A stretch of DNA of 29,517 nt from positions 1 through 29,517 of the forward strand of contig JAWWBX010000016.1 in the NCBI GenBank assembly GCA_033720735.1. The letters are read 5' to 3'. Origin of the DNA: B8-G4 sp033720735. GTDB lineage: Bacteria > Bacteroidota > Bacteroidia > Chitinophagales > Saprospiraceae. Shown here piece after piece: positions 1-8,304 of the stretch. The notes below the pieces were generated by a model. It ran no database searches. It had not been told where the DNA came from and saw nothing but the letters and a program-made list of their open reading frames with translations. Numbering within the stretch: the stretch's first letter is position 1; each line of letters starts with the position of its first letter. The translations under genes and the position numbers were made by a program.

Positions 1-1429
1 CCAGCTTGCCAGGGGTGCGCGGGAAGGGGATCACATCGCGGATGTTGCCCATGCCGGTGACAAACTGCACCAGGCGTCCGAACCCGAGGCCAAAGCCGGC
101 GTGCGGGCAAGTGCCAAAGCGCCGCGTGTCCAGAAACCATTGCATCTCCTCTGCCGGGATGCCCATCTCCTCCATGCGCCGCTCCAGATAGTCCAGCCGC
201 TCTTCGCGTTGCGACCCGCCTACGATCTCACCAATCCCTGGAAACAGGATGTCCATCGCCGCAACTGTCTTGCCGTCTTCGTTCAGCCGCATGTAGAAGG
301 CCTTGATCTCCTTGGGATAGCCAGTGATAATGACCGGTTTCTTGTAGTGTTTCTCCACCAGGTAACGCTCGTGCTCGCTCTGCAGATCGATCCCCCAGCG
401 GTCGACGGGGAACTGGAACTTCCCCTTCTTGTGTGGCTTGCTGCTCTGCAGAACGTTGATCGCCTCGGTATAGGTGATTCGCTCGAATGTCTGATCGACG
501 CAGAAACGCAACTTGTCGCGCAACGCCATTTCCGAGCGCTCGTGCTGTGGTTTCTGTTTTTCTTCCTGGATCAATCTGCTTTCCAGAAAGGCCAGGTCGT
601 CATCACATTCGTCGAGGGTATACTGAATGATGTACTTGAGCATATCCTCCGCCAGGTCCATGTCATCATGGATGTTGAAAAACGCCACTTCGGGCTCGAT
701 CATCCAAAACTCGGCGAGGTGGCGGGAGGTATTGCTGTTTTCAGCCCGGAAAGTCGGTCCGAAGGTATACACCTTGGTCAGAGCAAGCGCTGCCAGCTCA
801 GCCTCCAGCTGACCCGATACGGACAGATTTGCCGGCGCACCGAAGAAGTCCTGCCCAAAGTCTACTGATCCGTCCTCGGTTTTCGGAATGTCATCCAGTG
901 GCAAGGTGGTCACCTGGAACATTTCGCCTGCGCCTTCGGCGTCGGAGGCGGTGATGATCGGACTGTGCAGGTACACATATCCGCGGTCGTTGAAGAACTT
1001 GTGGATGGCAAAGGCGAGCGCATGCCGCACCCTGAAAACCGCGCCGAAGGTGTTGGTCCGGAAACGCAGATGCGCAATTTCCCTCAGGAATTCCAGGCTG
1101 TGGCGCTTGGGCTGCAGAGGGTACTTTTCCGGATCCGCATCACCTACGATCTCCAGCCGGGCGGCCTTGAGTTCGATGGTTTGCCCACGCCCCTGGGAGG
1201 GCACAATTTCGCCGGTGGCGCTGATCGCCGCTCCGGTCGTGATGCGCTTGCGGGTGGCATCGTCGATCAGGTCCAGATCCACCACGACCTGCAAGGTCTT
1301 GATGGTGGTTCCATCGCTGAGTGCAATGAACTGGTTGTTGCGAAACGTGCGTACCCAGCCGTACACGGTGACGGTGGCGCCGATCTCTTCGGCACGGAGA
1401 ATGTCCTTGATCGTTGGTTTTTCTGCCAT
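1..1429 (-). CDS. asnS: Asparaginyl-tRNA synthetase, 3' end cut by window edge
   Basis: Class II synthetase that charges tRNA(Asn) with asparagine in the cytoplasm. I translated 476 codons from the ATG at 1429 to the window edge. An N-terminal OB-fold anticodon-binding region (about residues 15-110) precedes the catalytic core. Motif 2 begins at FRAE (227-230) and continues with the AsnRS-like NSNTSRHLAEFW. Motif 3 is GFGLGFGRL near residue 451, and the visible end matches the IPFPRTP tail of the family, so only a few residues are missing. Position 451 before the motif 3 Arg is Gly, where AsnRS normally has Glu. The gene starts 51 bases after the batD stop on the same strand. A one-mismatch -7 element (TATTTTCG, 1450-1457) lies 20 bases upstream, so it may have its own promoter or be read through from the Bat operon. 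Identity is secure. Confidence 0.95.
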   Translation of the reverse strand, partial: MAEKPTIKDILRAEEIGATVTVYGWVRTFRNNQFIALSDGTTIKTLQVVVDLDLIDDATRKRITTGAAISATGEIVPSQGRGQTIELKAARLEIVGDADPEKYPLQPKRHSLEFLREIAHLRFRTNTFGAVFRVRHALAFAIHKFFNDRGYVYLHSPIITASDAEGAGEMFQVTTLPLDDIPKTEDGSVDFGQDFFGAPANLSVSGQLEAELAALALTKVYTFGPTFRAENSNTSRHLAEFWMIEPEVAFFNIHDDMDLAEDMLKYIIQYTLDECDDDLAFLESRLIQEEKQKPQHERSEMALRDKLRFCVDQTFERITYTEAINVLQSSKPHKKGKFQFPVDRWGIDLQSEHERYLVEKHYKKPVIITGYPKEIKAFYMRLNEDGKTVAAMDILFPGIGEIVGGSQREERLDYLERRMEEMGIPAEEMQWFLDTRRFGTCPHAGFGLGFGRLVQFVTGMGNIRDVIPFPRTPGKL

Positions 1430-1480
1430 GGCAACTGCATTCTGCGGCGCGAAAATAGGGAGATTTACCGTGTCAGGGCG

Positions 1481-3217
1481 TCAGGTCAGGCTCCGTTCAA
1501 TCCCGGTGATGAGCTCGAGCGTCTCATCATACACTGCCTGATGGCTCTGCGCGTCCGCCCCTCCCGCATACAGAACGAGTTCGCAGCGACGGACCACATC
1601 CATGACGGCTGCGCGTTGCGTCGCGTCGATGCCTGCCTCCTCCATGCGCCGGAGCAGGTTGTCTTTGGTCAACTCGGATGGTGCAATCCTGAGTTTGCTC
1701 GAAACATAGCTAAACAAGGCAAGAGAAATACTCTCGTAGAAAGGCCGAGAGTCCCCCTCAACAAGCGACCTGGCCGTCTCAAGGTGTCGCATGGCCGTCT
1801 TCAGAGCGCGAAGACGTTTCCGCTCGGCAGGATCAAGCCCGGCAAACGCCAGCCGTCGGCGCCGGATGACGGTCGCTCCGCTGAGCATGAGCAATGGGAT
1901 GGCCAGCAGGATCCAATACAGCGGGCTGAACAGGAACACCGGAGCTGCATGTCGGATTTGCTTGGGTGAGCGCAACCCGGTGATATCCCGGGACGCCATC
2001 TCGTCGGCGATCAGAGCCGTGTCGTTGGTTGTTCCGTCACCCGGCCGTACGTTGAGCGCGATCGGCCGTGATTGCAAGGTGACATACGCACTGGAGTCCA
2101 CGTCATAGTAGGTAAAGTCGACCTGGAAGCTGGTTAGCCCGGGGTTCCGCGGAATCAGCAGATACTCTATCTGCTTGGTATTCTCCATGACTCCCCCGAC
2201 ATCGACAAACCTGTCCTGCAGGATCTTCGGGTCGTACATTTCGAACCGGTCACCAAGGTAGTCGAGCGTGGGCGGAGCCCAGCGTTTGGCATCTCCGTCC
2301 CCGGTGATCAGGACTGTCAGCACCAGAGCATCGTCGGTGGTCAGCTCGCGCCGGTTGATCTGAACGTCCATCTGGTAGCTCCCGACTGCACCCGTAAAGG
2401 TCGCCGGTTGCGGTTCCGGGACCGGAACAACCTCGATGGTGACGTCATTTGAGCGCAGTGTTTTTGGGATCGTGCGGGTATTGAAGAAAAAACTCCGGCG
2501 GGTGTCACGAACTCCGACGCCGACATTGATCACCAGTGGCTCGATCGTGATCGATCCGGTCTGTTGCGGAAACAACGCCAGCGACTTGAGGGTCTGCACT
2601 TTGTACTGGATCCCATCCACGACCTCCAGATACGCCCGTTCGGTAAAGTCCTTGACGTAGCGGAAAAAGAAATCCTCGTAGCCATCTTCCTTGAGGGTGC
2701 TGTAGTTTCGAATGTTGACGGTGGTGTAGAGTTTGTAGTCGATCCGGAGTTGTTGCCCCGGATGGGCCGTGGTCGTGTCGACCACCATGCGCAGGAAGAC
2801 CTCTTCGTCGGTCGGTACGGTCTGACCATCACTGGTCGTGCCGGCCCGGCCTTTCACGACCTCCACAGTGAGTGGGTCCGTTGCGAGCACCTGGCTACCC
2901 GTTCGAATTGTTGCCGGGCCGATGGTAAAGATCCCTTCCTGCTCTGCCATCAGGGTGTAGCGGTAACTACGGCTTTGACTGCGACGTCCGTTAATGATCG
3001 TGGTAGACATCGACATACTCGGACCCGAGATGACTTCGAAGCTGGTAAAGGGCGGGGGCTGAAAGTCACGTCCTTCCGCGTTCTCAAGAGTAAAACTGAC
3101 CTCAAACACTCCGTTGACAACGACCTGTCGCGCCTGGGTGGTGGCCACAAAGCGCACCTGCGCCCCGAGCGTCAGCGCAGTCAATGTACAGATCGAGATC
3201 AAGAGGAGTCGCCGCAA
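1481..3217 (-). CDS. batD: BatD, membrane-anchored oxygen-tolerance / Bat operon protein
   Basis: A 578-residue exported protein of the BatD family, thought to work with BatA/B/C and MoxR at the cell envelope; the molecular role is not well defined. It has an N-terminal signal peptide (about residues 1-19) and beta-rich Ig-like periplasmic domains, the first containing the family pattern F-PPF-SFEVISGPS. A transmembrane helix follows at about 428-450, then an RRRR stop-transfer stretch and a cytoplasmic helical tail of about 120 residues. The frame opens with TTG (3217), two bases after the stop of the upstream gene; no in-frame ATG lies near and the signal peptide begins at once, so TTG is the best start. 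Length is normal for the family. Last Bat gene before asnS. Confidence 0.9.
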   Translation of the reverse strand: MRRLLLISICTLTALTLGAQVRFVATTQARQVVVNGVFEVSFTLENAEGRDFQPPPFTSFEVISGPSMSMSTTIINGRRSQSRSYRYTLMAEQEGIFTIGPATIRTGSQVLATDPLTVEVVKGRAGTTSDGQTVPTDEEVFLRMVVDTTTAHPGQQLRIDYKLYTTVNIRNYSTLKEDGYEDFFFRYVKDFTERAYLEVVDGIQYKVQTLKSLALFPQQTGSITIEPLVINVGVGVRDTRRSFFFNTRTIPKTLRSNDVTIEVVPVPEPQPATFTGAVGSYQMDVQINRRELTTDDALVLTVLITGDGDAKRWAPPTLDYLGDRFEMYDPKILQDRFVDVGGVMENTKQIEYLLIPRNPGLTSFQVDFTYYDVDSSAYVTLQSRPIALNVRPGDGTTNDTALIADEMASRDITGLRSPKQIRHAAPVFLFSPLYWILLAIPLLMLSGATVIRRRRLAFAGLDPAERKRLRALKTAMRHLETARSLVEGDSRPFYESISLALFSYVSSKLRIAPSELTKDNLLRRMEEAGIDATQRAAVMDVVRRCELVLYAGGADAQSHQAVYDETLELITGIERSLT

Positions 3218-3219
3218 GC

Positions 3220-3702
3220 TCAGATCTTTTTTCTGGGTCGCTTCGACCGTGCTGGCTTCTGCTCCGGTACGGGAAACAGCTGGTCAAACCGCTTACCCGG
3301 TCCATGCGGGCGCTGGATGACACCATCCGGGTTGGGCGAGACCGTGAGATCAATGGGCGGTGTCTCCAAAACGCTCTCTCCGATCGTGACGTACGCCGGC
3401 GGCACGGTATAGATGCCCAGATCCGGCGGCTCGAGGTAGTAGGTGTAGGAGGCACTCTGGCTCACCTCCCCATTGATGATGCTCATACTCGTCGAGGTGT
3501 TCGGCCCTCCGATCAATCTGAACGACGAGAGGTCCGGAGGATCGAACCTGGCATTGCTGCCGTTCTCGATCGTAAATTTCAATTCGAAATAGTTGCCAAG
3601 CAGAATGGTGTCACTGCTGACTTCCACCGTGAATTTGGGAGTTTGTGCGCTGACGATACCGGTGAAGAAAAGCGCACACCCGATGCAGATGATTTTCTTC
3701 AT
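3220..3702 (-). CDS. Short BatD-like protein (single N-terminal BatD domain)
   Basis: A 160-residue protein with a signal peptide (about 1-19, ending near SAQ) and one BatD-type Ig-like domain. It aligns by eye with the first domain of the batD product next door: both have F-x-PP-x-x-S-F, GP-x-x-S-x-SM, IING and a Y-x-Y strand. It then ends in a Pro/Lys/Arg-rich tail (KPARSKRPRKKI) with no transmembrane helix, so it is predicted to be free in the periplasm. It lies 23 bases after batC and 2 bases before batD, inside the operon. It has its own start, signal peptide and stop, so it is not simply a frameshifted batD. A partial duplication of batD, or an accessory partner, is inferred. Confidence 0.8.
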   Translation of the reverse strand: MKKIICIGCALFFTGIVSAQTPKFTVEVSSDTILLGNYFELKFTIENGSNARFDPPDLSSFRLIGGPNTSTSMSIINGEVSQSASYTYYLEPPDLGIYTVPPAYVTIGESVLETPPIDLTVSPNPDGVIQRPHGPGKRFDQLFPVPEQKPARSKRPRKKI

Positions 3703-3725
3703 GACGCACTGATTATGAGTTAACG

Positions 3726-4442
3726 TTACCAGTCTTTCTTTGGTTTTTTCGGATCCGCACTCCCCTTGCGCAGTTTTTCCTGCACACGTTGGTCTTCTGC
3801 CTCAATGATGCGCAACAACTCCTCGGCTTCTTCCTTGCTGAGGTCGCGCGATGGTTCCTGTTGCTGCTGTTGATCTTCGTCGGGCTGTTGCTGCGGCTGT
3901 TGCTCTTGTTGTTGCTGCTCCTGTTGCTGGTCGTCCTGCTGTTCTTCGTCCTGCTGCTGTTGCTGCTCCTGTTGCTGCTCCTGTTGCTGCTGCTGTTGTT
4001 GTTGCTGGAGTTGCTGGAGTGCCAGGGTCAGATTTTTCTTGGCGTCCAGATCCTGGGGCATGAGTTTCAACGCATTCTTATATGCCTCGATCCCTTCCTC
4101 CAGTTGCTGCGCCTGCAAGTGGGTGTTGCCCAGGTTGTAAAATGATCTCGCTTTCAGCTCATCGTCGGAGGCCTGGGCAATTGCCGCTTCGTACTGCCGG
4201 ACGGCCTCTTCGTACCGCTGCTGCTGATAGATCGCATTCCCAAGATTGTAAATGCCTTCGGGAGTCGCCTTGGCGGCATTTGCTTTGCGATACGCTTCTT
4301 CGGCTTCGGCGTATTCCTGCTGGTCATACATCAGGTCACCAGTGCGCTTGTGGCGATGTGCTGATTGCGCGTCGGCCATCGCCGTCGACGCTATCAGAAT
4401 GCTCAAGCCGATCAGGGATCGCTGTACCCTCTTACTGTTCAT
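3726..4442 (-). CDS. batC: BatC, TPR protein with glutamine-rich tract
   Basis: A 238-residue exported protein with a signal peptide (about 1-26) and about three tetratricopeptide repeats between residues 30 and 135 (YNLGNAIYQQQRYEEA and YNLGNTHLQAQQLEEG are typical). TPRs give a protein-binding scaffold. A Gln/Glu/Asp low-complexity tract follows at about 143-195, and a charged C-terminal helix ends in KKDW, as usual for BatC. The start ATG overlaps the batB stop by four bases (ATGA), which suggests translational coupling. The Gln tract is encoded by CAG/CAA repeats, so its length may vary between strains. Family assignment is firm; the partner it binds is not shown by the sequence. Confidence 0.88.
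   Translation of the reverse strand: MNSKRVQRSLIGLSILIASTAMADAQSAHRHKRTGDLMYDQQEYAEAEEAYRKANAAKATPEGIYNLGNAIYQQQRYEEAVRQYEAAIAQASDDELKARSFYNLGNTHLQAQQLEEGIEAYKNALKLMPQDLDAKKNLTLALQQLQQQQQQQQQEQQQEQQQQQDEEQQDDQQQEQQQQEQQPQQQPDEDQQQQQEPSRDLSKEEAEELLRIIEAEDQRVQEKLRKGSADPKKPKKDW
3858..4016 (-). repeat. CAG/CAA trinucleotide-rich tract encoding poly-Gln in batC
   Basis: About 53 codons, mostly CAG or CAA with some GAG/GAA/GAC/GAT, read on the minus strand. They encode the Gln/Glu/Asp-rich linker of BatC at residues 143-195. The repeat is imperfect, but near-identical triplets sit close together, which allows slipped-strand length changes in frame. Confidence 0.85.
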
Positions 4443-5452
4443 AACGCAATGGAATTTCGTGATTTCCGGTTGCCAATCAACATTTCAAATAACAACATGA
4501 TCAAGGCTGCCAGCAAGAAATACTGATAATAGCTTTCATATTCTTTAAACGCACGTTGCTCCATTTCGCGTTTCTCAAGGCTCTCAATCCGTGACCGCAT
4601 ATCACTTATAATGCTGTCATCATCTGTCAGACGATACAACGTCCCTTTTCCCGCTGCCGCCAGCTGACCCAGGAACTGCGGATTGACCGCCGTCCTTACC
4701 GGGTTGCCCTGCGCGTCCCGTTTGTAATCCTCCCGGCCCTGGATCAACATCGGGATCAAGCCGCCCTCCTCCGTGCCAACGGCAATGACAAACGGTACCA
4801 GGCCACGCTCACGTCCTTTTTCCATGCTTTCCACTGCTCCGTCTTCGTGATTCTCGCCATCGGTGATGATGACGAGTGCTTTGTGGTGCTGCGCGTCTTC
4901 CTCGTAGGCGCGCATGGCCATATCGACGGCCTCGCCGATCGCCGTACCCTGTGTCGCTGCGAGGCGCGGGTGCGCACTGCGCAGGAACAACTCAGCCGCG
5001 GCATAATCAGAGGTGAGCGGCATGTGCAGGTAGGCGTTTCCTGCAAAGAGGATGATACCGATACGCTCCCCACGGAATGCACTGATGAGCGACTGCGCAA
5101 ACTTTTTGGCTCGCTCCAACCGGCTCGGCGCGACATCCTGTGCCAACATGCTGTTGGAAATATCGAGGGCAATGAAGATATCGGCCGATTTGGCCTGAAC
5201 CGTCTCGCGCCGGATGCCCCACTGCGGATTCGCGAGTGCAATACACAGCAGGGCAACAGCGAACAACCCGGCGAAGTGCCGCAACAGGATCTTGCGTCTT
5301 GAGAGGTCAGCCAGCAAGCGACTCCACGCATCTGGTGTGGCCACTCTGGCAGCGGACCTCTGCGCCAGCCAACGGTACATCAGCAGGGCGCCAATCAGGA
5401 TCGGCACCAGGGCAAACGCGATGAAATATTCCGGATGTTCAAACCTGAACAT
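4439..5452 (-). CDS. batB: BatB, von Willebrand factor A membrane protein
   Basis: A 337-residue inner-membrane protein with one vWA domain, probably part of an envelope complex with BatA. Membrane segments lie near residues 10-28 and 58-75 and again at 311-327. The vWA domain has a complete MIDAS: D97-x-S99-x-S101, T170 and D198 (ITDGEN), so metal-dependent ligand binding is expected. I chose the ATG at 5452 (MFRFEHPEYF), five bases after the batA stop. The frame stays open to 5533, but that extension lies inside batA and looks unlike a BatB N-terminus. The stop overlaps the batC start by four bases. Confidence 0.92.
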   Translation of the reverse strand: MFRFEHPEYFIAFALVPILIGALLMYRWLAQRSAARVATPDAWSRLLADLSRRKILLRHFAGLFAVALLCIALANPQWGIRRETVQAKSADIFIALDISNSMLAQDVAPSRLERAKKFAQSLISAFRGERIGIILFAGNAYLHMPLTSDYAAAELFLRSAHPRLAATQGTAIGEAVDMAMRAYEEDAQHHKALVIITDGENHEDGAVESMEKGRERGLVPFVIAVGTEEGGLIPMLIQGREDYKRDAQGNPVRTAVNPQFLGQLAAAGKGTLYRLTDDDSIISDMRSRIESLEKREMEQRAFKEYESYYQYFLLAALIMLLFEMLIGNRKSRNSIAL

Positions 5453-5457
5453 GTGCG

Positions 5458-6465
5458 TTACGGATTCATTCTGAATATCGTCCAGCGCAACAGCATCGCC
5501 CCGGCAATCAGGACCAGGCCAAAGACTAACCACCGGTGGTACTCCTCGCTGTAGCGATTGAACACGGCAATTTCCATTTCTGTTTTCTCGAGACGGTCGA
5601 TCTCGTCATAGATCCGCTCCAGGCTTTCAGCCGAGGTGGCGCGATAGTACTGCCCTCCGGTGAGATCCGCGATCTCCTGCAGTAGCTCCTCGTCAATCTC
5701 GACGCGGGCCATCCCAAAAATATAACGGCCGTCATCGCGTCGGCTCATGGGTGCCAGGGCATCGCCCATGGTTCCTACTCCAATCGTGTAAACGCGCACT
5801 CCAAACTCCTTGGCTACCTCGGCGGCGGTCATTGGCCGGATATACCCGGCATTGTTGACGCCGTCGGTGAGGAGGATGATCACCTTGCTGCGGGCATCAC
5901 TATCCTTGAGCCGGTTGACGCCTGCCGCCAGACCCATGCCGATCGCTGTCCCATCCTGCAGCACGCCGCATTGCAGGCTGCCGAGGAAGTCCTTTACGAT
6001 TCGGTGATCCGTGGTCAGCGGGCACTGTGTATAGCTTTCACCTGCAAACACCGCCAGGCCGATCCTGTCGTAAGGCCGCTTGCTGACAAACTCGGATGCG
6101 ACCCGCTTGCTCACTTCGAGGCGGTCAGGATTAAAGTCCTTGGCCAGCATGCTGCTCGACAAGTCCATGACCAGGAAAATATCGATCCCTTCGGCATTGA
6201 CCACCTCCTCCTTGAGGGTTTGCTGAGGGCGTGCCATGGCAATGATCAGCCCTGCCAGGCCCAGATACTTCAAGGCCTGCACGACCGGCAACAGGCGGGT
6301 GCGCCAGGTCGCCATACCCTCCAGTCCCGCCAAAGTCGGCAGGCCCAGGGACACGAACAACCTGTCGGCACGACGTCGCTGCCACCACCAGACGAGCGGG
6401 AGCAGTGCCAGTAGTGCCAGCCAGTACGGATGCAGAAAGGTCACGTTGTCAAACATCATCCTCAA
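5458..6465 (-). CDS. batA: BatA, von Willebrand factor A membrane protein
   Basis: A 335-residue inner-membrane protein with an N-terminal membrane hairpin (about 11-28 and 61-77), a vWA domain and a C-terminal helix (about 312-329). The MIDAS is intact: D101-x-S103-x-S105, T173 and D201 (LLTDGVNNAG). The conserved segment after residue 250 matches BatA/BatB proteins. The first Met (6465) overlaps the upstream gene by 17 bases; Met3 and Met4 are also possible starts. It sits directly before batB. In the family, BatA and BatB are thought to associate with BatC and act downstream of a MoxR ATPase; this is family knowledge, not read from the sequence. Confidence 0.93.
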   Translation of the reverse strand: MRMMFDNVTFLHPYWLALLALLPLVWWWQRRRADRLFVSLGLPTLAGLEGMATWRTRLLPVVQALKYLGLAGLIIAMARPQQTLKEEVVNAEGIDIFLVMDLSSSMLAKDFNPDRLEVSKRVASEFVSKRPYDRIGLAVFAGESYTQCPLTTDHRIVKDFLGSLQCGVLQDGTAIGMGLAAGVNRLKDSDARSKVIILLTDGVNNAGYIRPMTAAEVAKEFGVRVYTIGVGTMGDALAPMSRRDDGRYIFGMARVEIDEELLQEIADLTGGQYYRATSAESLERIYDEIDRLEKTEMEIAVFNRYSEEYHRWLVFGLVLIAGAMLLRWTIFRMNP

Positions 6466-7354
6466 TCGTTTGCTGCATCATCTTCGTCTTGTCGACAAAC
6501 TCCCGCACAAAGGTCAGATGCGTTGCGTGCACTTCCACTGGCGGCTGCGCCTTGGCAAACTTGACCAGGTCTTCGACTTCCATCATACGGGCTGTTTCCT
6601 CCAGGAGATCCCCGCTAATTGCCATGCGCCGCAGCTGGGCGATGATCTCGTTGCTGGTCGATTCCAGCGCCTGAATACCAAAGCGGCGTTCCAGGTACTC
6701 ACGGACGATATGACTGAGCTCGGAATGAAACGCCTTGATCTGGCCTTGTTGCCAGAGCTGCTGGCGGTCAAGCGCGTCGAGCCGCTCGATGGCCAGGACG
6801 TGCGGGGGACGTTCATCCCTGATTTCCACCACTTCCGCCTCTTTTTGTGGGCGTCGCGACCACCAGATCCCGGCGAGGATCAGCAGTGCCAGTACCGCGG
6901 CACCAGCGATATACGGCAGGTAATCTGAAAACCGGACCGGTTCGTATGTAATCGGTTTGATCGGTGCCAGGCCTGCACTATCCAGGACGCCAGCGATCTG
7001 TAATGGAACGTCATTGGAATACAAGGTATCCGGCCCTTGTGCCGTATTGACGATCACGGGAACCGGCGGGATACGCACGCCCCCGGTATCAAAGACCGCG
7101 ATCATCCAGCGCTTGCGCACCAGCCCCTGCCCCACCTCGGGAACGGCCGATGAGATCAACTCGATGGCTGCCACGGTGTCCGCAGGCACCACATCCTGAT
7201 TGACCCATTGCTGGCCGGGAGAGAGACCGACCTCCAGGGTCAGTTGCAGGTGATCCCCAATGAGTGCTTCCGTGCTATTGATGCTGAGGGTGGGCTGAGC
7301 ACCAGCGACACTTGCCGAAACAACTACTAAAATCGCTGCGGTCCACGCCCTCAT
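6449..7354 (-). CDS. Bat-operon single-pass membrane protein
   Basis: A 301-residue protein of the kind found between the DUF58 gene and batA in Bacteroidota. It has a signal peptide (about 1-19, ending AGAQ), a beta-rich BatD-like periplasmic region (about 20-140), a transmembrane helix at about 147-165 followed by WWSRRP, and a cytoplasmic helical domain to the C-terminus. Two-sided topology suggests it links periplasmic Bat proteins to the cytoplasmic MoxR/DUF58 side, which is inference. Its ATG overlaps the DUF58 stop by four bases, and its 3' end overlaps batA by 17 bases. I know no established name. Confidence 0.75.
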   Translation of the reverse strand: MRAWTAAILVVVSASVAGAQPTLSINSTEALIGDHLQLTLEVGLSPGQQWVNQDVVPADTVAAIELISSAVPEVGQGLVRKRWMIAVFDTGGVRIPPVPVIVNTAQGPDTLYSNDVPLQIAGVLDSAGLAPIKPITYEPVRFSDYLPYIAGAAVLALLILAGIWWSRRPQKEAEVVEIRDERPPHVLAIERLDALDRQQLWQQGQIKAFHSELSHIVREYLERRFGIQALESTSNEIIAQLRRMAISGDLLEETARMMEVEDLVKFAKAQPPVEVHATHLTFVREFVDKTKMMQQTIEDDV

Positions 7355-8220
7355 CGTGCCCTGCGCTTGAAAAATTGATGTAATACCGGAACATAGGACG
7401 TCCCGGTCTCCAGCAGGATCGTATCGCTCTTGCTGCGGGCAAACACCCCTTTGAAGCGAACGACGTTTTCCTCGAACCGTCGCGCGTATGCCTCTCGCAC
7501 CCGTCGGCTGGAAGTGTCAACGTGCATTCTCGCACCGGATTCCCGGTCAGAAACGAGAAGCATACCGCCGTCGGGTAAGGCGCGCTCGTGCCGGTCATAC
7601 ACGAGACAACCAACGACGTCATGGCGCTTGGCCGCCACGCGCAAGGCTTCGTCATAGCGGTCGTCGAGAAAATCACTCAGCAGGAAGGCGATACAGCGCT
7701 TCTTGATCACATTGTTCAGATACGTGAGAGGAGCGCCGACGTGTGTACGCTTGCCGGACGACTGATGATATAACAACTCACGGATGATGCGCAGAATGTG
7801 CTTGCGACCCTTTTTGGGCGGGATGTAAAGCTCCACTTCTTCCGCAAACAGGATCAGTCCGACTTTGTCATTGTTCTGGATCGCTGAAAACGCAATCACC
7901 GCACACAGCTCGGTGATCATCTCATGCTTGAACTGGTCAGTCGTGCCAAAAAAACATGATGGGCTGACATCCACCAGCAACATTACGGTCAGCTCCCGTT
8001 CTTCCTCGAAGATCTTCACGTGGGGGTCGCCGGTACGCGCGGTGACATTCCAATCGATGTTGCGCACGTCGTCCCCGAAATCATATTCACGCACCTCGCT
8101 AAACGACATGCCGCGTCCTTTGAACGCACTGTGATATTCACCAGAGAACAAATGCTTGCTCAGCCCCTTGGTCTTGATCTCGATCTTTCTGACCTTCTTC
8201 AGAAGTGTTCTGGTATCCAT
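7351..8220 (-). CDS. DUF58 domain protein (MoxR-associated)
   Basis: A 289-residue soluble protein with the DUF58 signature at residues 44-57 (REYDFGDDVRNIDW). A degenerate vWA-like fold follows, with DVSPS at 84-88 in the MIDAS position. DUF58 genes almost always follow a moxR gene, as here (84 bases downstream). They are thought to be clients or adaptors of the MoxR ATPase. No signal peptide or membrane helix is visible, so it is predicted to be cytoplasmic, unlike the longer membrane-bound DUF58 proteins. The stop overlaps the next gene's ATG by four bases. Confidence 0.9.
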   Translation of the reverse strand: MDTRTLLKKVRKIEIKTKGLSKHLFSGEYHSAFKGRGMSFSEVREYDFGDDVRNIDWNVTARTGDPHVKIFEEERELTVMLLVDVSPSCFFGTTDQFKHEMITELCAVIAFSAIQNNDKVGLILFAEEVELYIPPKKGRKHILRIIRELLYHQSSGKRTHVGAPLTYLNNVIKKRCIAFLLSDFLDDRYDEALRVAAKRHDVVGCLVYDRHERALPDGGMLLVSDRESGARMHVDTSSRRVREAYARRFEENVVRFKGVFARSKSDTILLETGTSYVPVLHQFFKRRAR

Positions 8221-8304
8221 GAGTTGTCGTCACAAGCTTTTTTGACCATCATGCTTTCGCGCCAGCATTTGCCCGGGCGGCGCATCGATCAATTGCTGAC
8301 TGGA

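Noticed and set aside
101..1969. Long open frames on the plus strand (255 and 334 codons) across asnS and the end of batD
   Set aside because: They lie antisense to genes with clear family motifs, have no domains, and their sequence reads like reverse-complement codon shadow.
3102..3702. The short BatD-like gene as a frameshifted 5' part of batD
   Set aside because: Both reading frames have their own signal peptide and a full first Ig-like domain, so this is duplication, not a single broken gene.
3789..4145. Plus-strand frame encoding long poly-Leu, looking like a membrane protein
   Set aside because: It is the antisense reading of the CAG/CAA tract in batC (CTG/TTG codons), so the hydrophobicity is an artefact.
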